A stretch of 64,000 nt of DNA, from NCBI RefSeq assembly GCF_009857815.1, contig NZ_WVVW01000001.1:1426001-1490000 (forward strand), written 5' to 3'. Of the stretch, positions 57,454-64,000 are shown one piece after another. Position 1 is the stretch's first letter, and every line of letters starts with the position of its first letter. The notes below the pieces were generated by a model that saw nothing but the letters and a program-made list of their open reading frames with translations, did not search any database and was not told the DNA's origin. Source of the DNA: Pseudomaricurvus sp. HS19 (GTDB taxonomy: Bacteria > Pseudomonadota > Gammaproteobacteria > Pseudomonadales > Cellvibrionaceae). Both the position numbers and the translations under genes were made by a program.

Positions 57454-58422
57454 TCAGCGTTTGCGTGCCAGCCAATGGCCGATGGGCATGCCGTAATCTG
57501 ACTCCTGCAGCTCAAAGCCGCCTTCGTCCAACCACTGTGCCTTGTCGACCTTGTGCCAGGCCTCCACGAACGGTTCGTAAACAAAGTGAGCCAGCAGGTA
57601 AAAATAGAGATGCTGCCAACCTTTCGCTGTCAGCATTGAGCGCCAACGGGGCTTCTGCATCTGCAGGCTGGAGGGCTCGGCGATCGCCAGCAGACCACCG
57701 GGTTTCAGGCAGCGGTAGCACTCCGCCAGAATCTGGCGCCCATAGCGAGGGGGAACTTCGTGCAGGACGAAACAGAGGGTAATGGCATCAAAGCGTTCAG
57801 CCCCAAAGGGGAGATTTTCACCGATCCCCGGCACAAACTTGAGCCCGGGGTTACGGCGGGCGGCATGCTTCAGCAGGTAGGGTGATGGATCTATCCCCCA
57901 CACATCCGGCACCCCCTGGCGCTGAACCGCAGCCGCGGTTTTACCACCGGCGGTACCGATATCCAGCACCGTCTGCGCCTTTGTCAGCCGCTCGGCGATC
58001 CACTGGCGACTGACCTCCACCTCACCCAGCATCGCAATATCAAAACCGGTGATATAACCGTGGCTCAGGTGGTTGGAGTAGTTGCCGTTGGGCAGGTTGT
58101 GAAACTCCTGCAGGATGTAGCGGGGGATTGATTCCGCCAGCTGCTGCGGCAACTCTACCGCCTGACGGCGGGAGAACAGGCTCTGCAGCAGCTTCCAGAC
58201 ATTACGGGGACGGGACAGCGGGTGCAGGCGATCAGGCCAGGTATCTTCCAGCACCAGATCGGCCCAGTCGGGAACCACGGGATCCTGCACCGGCTCCTGA
58301 TGAGTCTGCATAGCCGCCGAACGCAGCCCTGAAATGACCGGTAGCCCTGAGTCCTCGACCTGACGAGCAGAGCCAACCCCAATTTTTGCGAACGCCAAGT
58401 CAGATAGCTCCATGTTGCCCAT
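57454..58422 (-). CDS. SAM-dependent methyltransferase
   Basis: 322 residues. The class I motif VLDIGTAGGKTAAAVQRQG (motif I), DPSPYLLKHA, and FDAITLCFVLHEVP followed by RCLKPGGLLAIAEPS (motifs II and III) are seen in residues 155-260. The N-terminal 140 residues are not typical of the core fold. Substrate unknown. ATG 58422 has GGAGG and GGGGTG upstream. Confidence 0.8.
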   Translation of the reverse strand: MGNMELSDLAFAKIGVGSARQVEDSGLPVISGLRSAAMQTHQEPVQDPVVPDWADLVLEDTWPDRLHPLSRPRNVWKLLQSLFSRRQAVELPQQLAESIPRYILQEFHNLPNGNYSNHLSHGYITGFDIAMLGEVEVSRQWIAERLTKAQTVLDIGTAGGKTAAAVQRQGVPDVWGIDPSPYLLKHAARRNPGLKFVPGIGENLPFGAERFDAITLCFVLHEVPPRYGRQILAECYRCLKPGGLLAIAEPSSLQMQKPRWRSMLTAKGWQHLYFYLLAHFVYEPFVEAWHKVDKAQWLDEGGFELQESDYGMPIGHWLARKR

Positions 58423-58657
58423 CAAACACACCCCGCCTCCATGCGGCCCGTCAACGCCGTTTTGAGCCAAGCGGAAGGTGGGGCAAACAGCCGCAAATAT
58501 TACCACAGGATTACAATTGGCCCATGCCTGCAAGGCGATTAGATGGCGCCGGAAAGCACGGCCATTGATTCAGCACAAGGTTCCCCTTTACAGTGAATAG
58601 CTCGTCCACCGCAAAAATGCCTCATTCCGGGCCCGATAAATCCGTGGAGCCGAGTTG

Positions 58658-60148
58658 ATGACATCCAATACCTGTGTGCTGGCTATTGACCAGGGCACCA
58701 CCTCCAGCCGCGCCATTGTCTTTAATCAATCGGGGCAGGCCCTGCATGTCGCCCAACAGGAGTTTAGCCAGATCTATCCCCATGATGGCTGGGTCGAACA
58801 CGATCCGGAGGAGATCTGGTCCACCACCCTGGCGGTGACCCGTGAGGTACTGCAGCAGGCCCGGGCTGCCGGCCTCAATGTTGCCGCTATCGGTATTACC
58901 AACCAGCGGGAGACAACGCTGGTGTGGGATCGCAAAACCGGTAAACCCCTCTATAACGCCATCGTCTGGCAGGATCGCCGCACCAGCACCGAGTGTCAGC
59001 GACTGCGAGAGCAGGTGACAGAAAACTTTGTGCGGCAACGCAGTGGATTGCTGCTGGATCCTTATTTCTCCGCCACCAAAGTCGCCTGGATCCTGGACAA
59101 CGTTGAAGGGGCGCGGGAGCGGGCCGGGCGGGGCGAACTGGCGTTTGGCACAGTGGACACCTTTCTGATCTGGCGCCTCACCGCTGGCCGCCGGTTTGTC
59201 ACCGACATCACCAACGCCAGCCGCACCAACCTCTTCAATATCCACACCCGCCAGTGGGATCCGGAGTTGTTGCAGCTGTTTCGTGTCCCCGGAAGCCTGC
59301 TGCCGGAAGTGCTGGAGTGCACCGCTGACTTCGGCACCACAGACACCACCGTGCTGGGCGACGCCATTCCCATTCTCGGGGTTGCCGGCGACCAGCAGGC
59401 GGCCACCGTGGGACAGTGCTGCTTCGACCCGGGCACCATCAAAAGCACTTACGGCACCGGCTGCTTTATGGTGATCAATACCGGCGCGCAGGCGGTGACC
59501 TCCAACAATCGCTTGCTCACCACCATTGCCTACACCATTCAGGGCACCACCCACTATGCCCTGGAGGGCTCCATCTTTGTTGCCGGCGCGGCAGTACAGT
59601 GGCTGCGGGACAGTCTCGGCATTATCGAAACCGCCGCTGAAACTGAAGCGCTGGCGCGCACGGAAGAGAGTAACGAGGGCGTCTACTTTGTGCCGGCCCT
59701 TACAGGGCTGGGAGCGCCCCACTGGGATCCGGACGCCCGTGGTGCGATCTTCGGCCTGACCCGCGCCTCAGGTCCGGCCCATATTGCCCGGGCAGCGCTG
59801 GAGTCGGTCTGCTACCAGACCCACGACCTGTTGGCGGCAGTGCGCGAGGACGGTATAGATACCGCACGCCTGCGGGTGGACGGCGGCATGGTGGCCAACA
59901 ACTGGCTGATGCAGTTTATGGCGGACATCCTTGATGCCGAGGTGGACCGGCCTGCAGTACTGGAGACCACTGCACTGGGAGCCGCTTACCTTGCCGGGCT
60001 GCAGCTGGGACTCTACAGCTCCATGGAGGAGCTGCAGCAGCAGTGGCAACAGGAACAGCTGTTCCAGCCTGATATGAATAACGCCCTGCGGGATAAATAC
60101 CTGGCGGGCTGGCACCGGGCACTGGGGCGGACCCTCGCCAGCCCCTGA
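58658..60148 (+). CDS. glpK: Glycerol kinase
   Basis: 496 residues, FGGY kinase phosphorylating glycerol for entry into glycerol-3-phosphate metabolism. [26 protein letters not shown] and the ADP-binding [10 protein letters not shown] are intact. No glpF, glpD or glpR nearby. ATG 58658, with GTGGAG ten bases upstream, is preferred to the TTG just before it. Convergent with an SDR gene (17 bp). Confidence 0.97.
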   Translation: MTSNTCVLAIDQGTTSSRAIVFNQSGQALHVAQQEFSQIYPHDGWVEHDPEEIWSTTLAVTREVLQQARAAGLNVAAIGITNQRETTLVWDRKTGKPLYNAIVWQDRRTSTECQRLREQVTENFVRQRSGLLLDPYFSATKVAWILDNVEGARERAGRGELAFGTVDTFLIWRLTAGRRFVTDITNASRTNLFNIHTRQWDPELLQLFRVPGSLLPEVLECTADFGTTDTTVLGDAIPILGVAGDQQAATVGQCCFDPGTIKSTYGTGCFMVINTGAQAVTSNNRLLTTIAYTIQGTTHYALEGSIFVAGAAVQWLRDSLGIIETAAETEALARTEESNEGVYFVPALTGLGAPHWDPDARGAIFGLTRASGPAHIARAALESVCYQTHDLLAAVREDGIDTARLRVDGGMVANNWLMQFMADILDAEVDRPAVLETTALGAAYLAGLQLGLYSSMEELQQQWQQEQLFQPDMNNALRDKYLAGWHRALGRTLASP

Positions 60149-60165
60149 GTCAGGACCAGTGACGG

Positions 60166-60954
60166 TTACCCGTGCAACATCACCCGCCCGCCATTCACCG
60201 GCAGTATCTGGCCATTGATAAAGTGGGAGGCGTCACTGGCCAGGAACACCATCACCGGTGCCATATCCCGGTCGGCATCCCCCATCTCCCCGCCCAGCGG
60301 CACCCGCTGCTTCTCACTGGCGAGAAAGGCCTGCAGCTGCTCCGGCGAGAGGCTGGCCTTGTACTCCTCGAACATGGGAGTCTTCATGGTGGGGTTCACG
60401 CTGTTGCAGCGGATGTTGTATTTCGAGGCCCACTCATGGGCAATGGTACGGGTCCACGACAGCACCGCGCCCTTGGAGGCGGCATAGATGGCCCCGTTGG
60501 GCATACCCGCCAGCGCCACGTCGGAGGCGAAGTTGATAATCGCCCCGCTGCCCTCTTTCTGAAACTGCCGGCAAGCGGCCTGGTTGCAGAGGATGGTGCC
60601 GTTGAGGTTAATACCCCACATGAGGTTCATATCTTCGAGAGTCCATGCCTCGGCGGGCTTGGAGCGATCAATCCCGGCAATATGGGCCAGCACATCCAGC
60701 CCTCCCAGCCACTCGACAGCTTGCGTAAATACCTCAAACACCTGCTCCGGCCTGCTGATATCGCAGCAGAAGAAAGTGGCCCGCCCACTCCCCTGCGCCT
60801 GGGCATTGGCAGCATCTACCACTGCCCTCCCAGCCGCCTCGGTAATGTCCAGCGAGGCCACCAGCGCCCCCTCCCGAACGTAAGCGCGCACGGTGGAGGC
60901 AGCGATGCCACTGGCTCCTCCGGTGACAATGATTCGTTTACCGCTGAGCTGCAT
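60166..60954 (-). CDS. SDR-family oxidoreductase
   Basis: 262 residues. IIVTGGASGIAASTVRA cofactor motif, NFASD and YAASKG (Tyr-x3-Lys) catalytic residues, and Asp after strand 2 (SLDITE). Substrate unknown. AGGAGAG lies nine bases before ATG 60954. Two palindromes stand upstream and may be operators. Confidence 0.88.
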   Translation of the reverse strand: MQLSGKRIIVTGGASGIAASTVRAYVREGALVASLDITEAAGRAVVDAANAQAQGSGRATFFCCDISRPEQVFEVFTQAVEWLGGLDVLAHIAGIDRSKPAEAWTLEDMNLMWGINLNGTILCNQAACRQFQKEGSGAIINFASDVALAGMPNGAIYAASKGAVLSWTRTIAHEWASKYNIRCNSVNPTMKTPMFEEYKASLSPEQLQAFLASEKQRVPLGGEMGDADRDMAPVMVFLASDASHFINGQILPVNGGRVMLHG

Positions 60955-60989
60955 GGTGAAGTCTCTCCTTATGGTTATTCGGCGATCAC

Positions 60990-61005
60990 ACCAGAATGGT
61001 CTGGT
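60990..61005. promoter_or_regulatory. Palindrome ACCAGA-N4-TCTGGT
   Basis: Perfect 6-base arms, 36 bp before the SDR start, in the position of a repressor site. No regulator gene is adjacent. Confidence 0.45.
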
Positions 61006-61064
61006 ATGACCGGAGTCCATTAAAGCATCAGGGCGACCAACCGCCATGGACAATCCATATCATT

Positions 61065-61086
61065 ATTTCGACATTGGTGTCGAAAT
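61065..61086. promoter_or_regulatory. Palindrome ATTTCGACA-N4-TGTCGAAAT
   Basis: Perfect 9-base arms, AT-flanked, 111 bp before the SDR start. Length and symmetry fit a TetR- or GntR-type operator (inference). Confidence 0.55.
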
Positions 61087-61408
61087 TCAGCAGAGATCAA
61101 CCCAGCCCCTCCCCAAGGCAACCAACGCTGCCCAATAATCACTCCCCCTGGCCCGCTGGCAGACCGTGTAACCTGCCCAATCTGTCTAAATTCTGCTCGA
61201 CCTTGGGAGGCGGTATCTCTATAGTAGCGTCCCTTCAGATGGTAGCCTCCCGTGATTCTTCACACCCCAGCCAGTTGCTGGATCCAGCGTCTGTGGTTTC
61301 CCGTTTGCCCTGAAAGAGTCAGGCAACCGAGGGGCGCTCGTCGACACTCACACACCCGTCCTGCCGGCCGCTGGCCTGCCGGGCGCCCCGGATTTATAGG
61401 ATCGTCCC

Positions 61409-63007
61409 TTGATTACTACCGCCAATATCACCATGCAGTTTGGTGCCAAGCCGCTGTTTGAAAACGTCTCGGTCAAGTTCGGTAACGGCAACCGTTACGG
61501 CCTCATCGGCGCCAACGGTTGTGGCAAGTCCACCTTTATGAAAATCCTCGACGGCAGCCTCTCCCCTTCCGCCGGTAACGTCAGCATTACCCCCAACGAG
61601 CGCGTTGGTAAGCTGAGCCAGGACCAGTTTGCGTTTGAGGCCTTCACCGTTATCGACACCGTGTTGATGGGCCACACCGAGCTGTGGGCCGTGAAGCAGG
61701 AGCGCGACCGTATTTACTCCCTGCCGGAGATGACCGAAGAGGACGGCATGAAAGTGGCCGACCTGGAAGTGCAGTTTGCCGAGATGGATGGCTACAGCGC
61801 CGAGAGCCGCGCCGGTGAATTCCTGCTGGGTGCCGGTATCGACCTGGAGTATCACTACGGCCCCATGAGCGAAGTGGCCCCGGGCCTCAAGCTGCGGGTA
61901 TTACTGGCGCAGGCGCTGTTTTCCGAGCCTGACATCCTGCTGCTGGACGAACCCACCAACAACCTGGATATCGCCACCATCCAGTGGCTCGAGGGCGTGC
62001 TGAATGGTCTCAAGAGCACCATGGTCATCATCTCCCACGACCGTCACTTCCTTAACGCTGTCTGCACCCACATGGCGGACATCGACTACGGTGAGCTGCG
62101 GGTCTACCCGGGCAACTACGATGACTTTATGACTGCCTCCACCCAGGCGCGTGAACGCGTACAGTCAGAGAACGCCAAGAAGTCCGCCCAAATCGCCGAC
62201 CTGCAACAGTTTGTCAGCCGTTTCTCCGCCAACGCCTCCAAGGCCAAGCAGGCCACCTCGCGGGCCAAGCAGCTGGAGAAAATCAAACTGGAGGACATCA
62301 AACCCTCCAGCCGTGTCTCGCCCTATATCCGTTTCAAGCAGGACAAGAAACTGCACCGCCAGGCCCTGACCCTGGAAGGGCTGACCCACGGTTTCGAAGA
62401 GACCCCGCTGTTCAAAAACGTCAACCTGCTGCTGGAGGCCGGCAGCCGCCTGGCAGTGATCGGTGAGAACGGCGCCGGTAAAACCACCTTTGTGCGCTGC
62501 CTGGTGAACGAGCTGTCTGCCAATGGCGGAGTGGTGAAGTGGGCCGAGAACGCCAGCCTCGGTTACTGCCCGCAGGACAGCAGTGCTGACTTCGACGTGG
62601 ATATGAACCTGTTCGACTGGATGAGCCAGTGGCGCAAGCCCAACCACGACGACCAGATCGTGCGCGCCACCCTCGGCCGCCTGCTGTTCTCTGCCGACAG
62701 TTTCAAAAAGAAAGTTAAAGTTTGTTCCGGTGGTGAGAAAAACCGCCTGCTGTTCGGCAAGTTGATGATGATGGATTGCAACGTGCTGTTGATGGACGAA
62801 CCCACCAACCACCTGGATATGGAATCCATCGAGGCCCTCAACCTGGCGCTGGAACACTACGAAGGCACGCTGATCTTTGTCAGCCACGACCGCGAGTTTG
62901 TATCGTCACTGGCAACCCGTATCCTGGAGATCCGGGAAGACGAGGTGGTGGACTTCCAGGGCACCTACGACGAGTACCTGGCGCACAAGGCGGCCCACGC
63001 CAACTGA
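61409..63007 (+). CDS. ybiT: ABC-F protein, YbiT type
   Basis: 532 residues, two ABC cassettes without membrane domains, a ribosome-acting translation factor family. First Walker [11 protein letters not shown], degenerate signature [11 protein letters not shown], second Walker [11 protein letters not shown] and signature [11 protein letters not shown]. Near-identity to remembered E. coli YbiT, including [15 protein letters not shown] and the linker [19 protein letters not shown]. Start is TTG 61409, in line with the homologue. Confidence 0.95.
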   Translation: MITTANITMQFGAKPLFENVSVKFGNGNRYGLIGANGCGKSTFMKILDGSLSPSAGNVSITPNERVGKLSQDQFAFEAFTVIDTVLMGHTELWAVKQERDRIYSLPEMTEEDGMKVADLEVQFAEMDGYSAESRAGEFLLGAGIDLEYHYGPMSEVAPGLKLRVLLAQALFSEPDILLLDEPTNNLDIATIQWLEGVLNGLKSTMVIISHDRHFLNAVCTHMADIDYGELRVYPGNYDDFMTASTQARERVQSENAKKSAQIADLQQFVSRFSANASKAKQATSRAKQLEKIKLEDIKPSSRVSPYIRFKQDKKLHRQALTLEGLTHGFEETPLFKNVNLLLEAGSRLAVIGENGAGKTTFVRCLVNELSANGGVVKWAENASLGYCPQDSSADFDVDMNLFDWMSQWRKPNHDDQIVRATLGRLLFSADSFKKKVKVCSGGEKNRLLFGKLMMMDCNVLLMDEPTNHLDMESIEALNLALEHYEGTLIFVSHDREFVSSLATRILEIREDEVVDFQGTYDEYLAHKAAHAN

Positions 63008-63033
63008 TACCGCGCCGACCGTTGCCCCGCTGT

Positions 63034-63073
63034 AAAACAAAAAGGGGCCCCGCACTGCGGGGCCCCTTTTTTT
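63034..63073. terminator. Bidirectional intrinsic terminator
   Basis: Perfect 10-base stem GGGGCCCCGC / GCGGGGCCCC with loop ACT, TTTTTTT on the plus side and TTTTTGTTTT on the minus side. Serves both the ABC-F gene and the convergent OmpA-like gene. Confidence 0.95.
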
Positions 63074-63103
63074 CGCCTTCCGAACGGGACGGCAACAAGG
63101 CGA

Positions 63104-63622
63104 TCAGAAACTGTAACGAGCGCCTACGGAAATATTGGAAACATCGTCGCTGTCCAGCTCAAAATGCTGGTACTCAGCCACCACGGAAATCTCCGGGGTC
63201 AGTTCCAGGGAGGCGCCAAACCCGATGCTCAGGTCGATGCCGTCATCGCTTTCCACCTGGCCATAGCCTGAGCGGTGCACACTGGCATCCCAACCGAACA
63301 GACCCAGTTTGCCAAACACTTCAAACTGGTCATTGATTGGCAGGATACCCACGGCGGCGAAGTTGAAACCATCCGCTTCGATGGTCCAGGGGCCGTCCTC
63401 GGCTTCACCCAGGTCAATATAGGATCCTTCCAGAGCCAGGTTCTCATTCACTCTGTAGCCGCCCACCAGTGCAATGGAGCGTCCCTTGTCAAAGCCTGAG
63501 ACATCCACATCGGTCAGGCCGAGGGAGACGCCGGCATAGAAGCTGCCGGTCTCCCCGCTCTGCGCAGTGGCAGCGGCGGACAACAGCAGAAGAGTTGAAG
63601 CCATCACGGTCTTCTTAAACAT
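63104..63622 (-). CDS. OmpA-like outer-membrane beta-barrel protein
   Basis: 172 residues: signal peptide (LLLLSAAATAQ) and an eight-stranded barrel pattern (GSFYAGVSLGLTDVDVSGF, VGGYRVNENLALEGSYIDLG, VFGKLGLFGWDAS) ending in SVGARYSF with a C-terminal Phe. Small OmpA-type or OmpW-like barrel; function unknown. ATG 63622 follows AAGGA; the frame is open upstream without support. The last 370 bp of the window contain no gene I can support. Confidence 0.85.
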   Translation of the reverse strand: MFKKTVMASTLLLLSAAATAQSGETGSFYAGVSLGLTDVDVSGFDKGRSIALVGGYRVNENLALEGSYIDLGEAEDGPWTIEADGFNFAAVGILPINDQFEVFGKLGLFGWDASVHRSGYGQVESDDGIDLSIGFGASLELTPEISVVAEYQHFELDSDDVSNISVGARYSF

Positions 63623-64000
63623 ACACGAATCCTTTTTGGTCTTGTTGCAAAGTGCAATATCTGCTGGCAGCGAAAGATGCTGTACGGGTACCCGTGGGCA
63701 GTCGCTGACGCAGTAATGTTGTAGGCTGAGCACAATTGAAAAGTCAGGAGCCGGGACACCCCGGAAAGAGAAGAATAAACCTGTAGAGTTCCATACCTTC
63801 TGCTGGCACCGGGCTTCAATTGCGGCGCGCAGTGTAACCAATAAAAAATGCGCCAAAGGCTAAGCGTGTCATAAAACCGAAAAATAAAAGTCACGTAAAG
63901 GGGAGTGAATTTTTACGCTGCACATACCCTGCAGCCACTCCCTGAACCCGGCGTGGAAACAGAGAATAAATGACGCCACATTCGCGATTCCCATCGCGTT

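Larger units (their letters stand above)
60955..61408. other. Divergent intergenic region with two palindromes
   Basis: 454 bp between the SDR gene (minus) and the ABC-F gene (plus). The two palindromes near the SDR are listed separately. A TATAGT at 61219-61224 could be a -10 for the ABC-F gene, but no good -35 stands at the right distance. No other gene seen. Confidence 0.6.

Overview
The window is 64 kb of a high-G+C gammaproteobacterial chromosome. Evidence is the conserved ndk-rlmN-pilW-rodZ-ispG-hisS-yfgM-bamB-der order, the pepA-holC pair, and products closest in my memory to Pseudomonas and Cellvibrio-type marine bacteria. The order Cellvibrionales is a guess. No rRNA, tRNA, CRISPR array, transposase or prophage gene was seen.

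Layout. 1-2.8 kb: pepA (5' end cut by the window edge), holC and an acidic protein. 2.9-4.5 kb: a secreted endonuclease I and a periplasmic solute-binding protein. 4.5-13.9 kb, minus strand: the der/bamB/hisS/ispG/rodZ/pilW/rlmN/ndk housekeeping run. 14.1-17.8 kb: a bifunctional PutA without the DNA-binding domain. 18.0-26.0 kb: an iron-sulfur assembly operon in the order iscR, iscS-type desulfurase, sufB, sufC, sufD, sufS, A-type carrier, sufT, sufE, with a clear IscR box over its promoter. 26.2-28.0 kb: trmJ and divergent suhB. 28.3-38.6 kb: accessory metabolism (EamA exporter, deaminase, YghU, 2OG oxygenase, pirin, RecQ, DUF2058, DoxX, PanE-like). 38.8-41.1 kb: a MoxR ATPase with a CoxE/VWA protein. 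41.2-43.7 kb: a PNPOx-like protein, a PNPOx-GAF-winged-helix fusion and a hemerythrin. 44.1-47.3 kb: outer-membrane and repeat-rich surface proteins. 47.7-54.2 kb: a CCG-type Fe-S protein, a NifF-like flavodoxin, a D15 barrel protein, an SLC13 permease and a NifX homologue. 54.2-63.6 kb: two SDRs, an ECF41-like sigma factor with its CMD partner, a methyltransferase, glpK, an ABC-F protein (YbiT type) and an OmpA-like barrel.

The most interesting part is around 47.7-54.2 kb. A true NifX-type gene sits without other cofactor genes behind a -24/-12 (sigma54) promoter with a TGT-N10-ACA element about 100 bp upstream. Four kilobases away is a long-chain flavodoxin whose insert resembles nitrogenase flavodoxin NifF, coupled to an Fe-S electron-transfer protein. 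This suggests outlying members of a nitrogen-fixation regulon whose core genes would lie elsewhere. The second candidate is the PNPOx-GAF-winged-helix protein beside hemerythrin, with two 13-bp direct repeats spaced 22 bp upstream of the hemerythrin gene: a possible uncharacterised flavin/redox or gas sensor.

All family assignments are from recognition of motifs and remembered homologues; no search was run.
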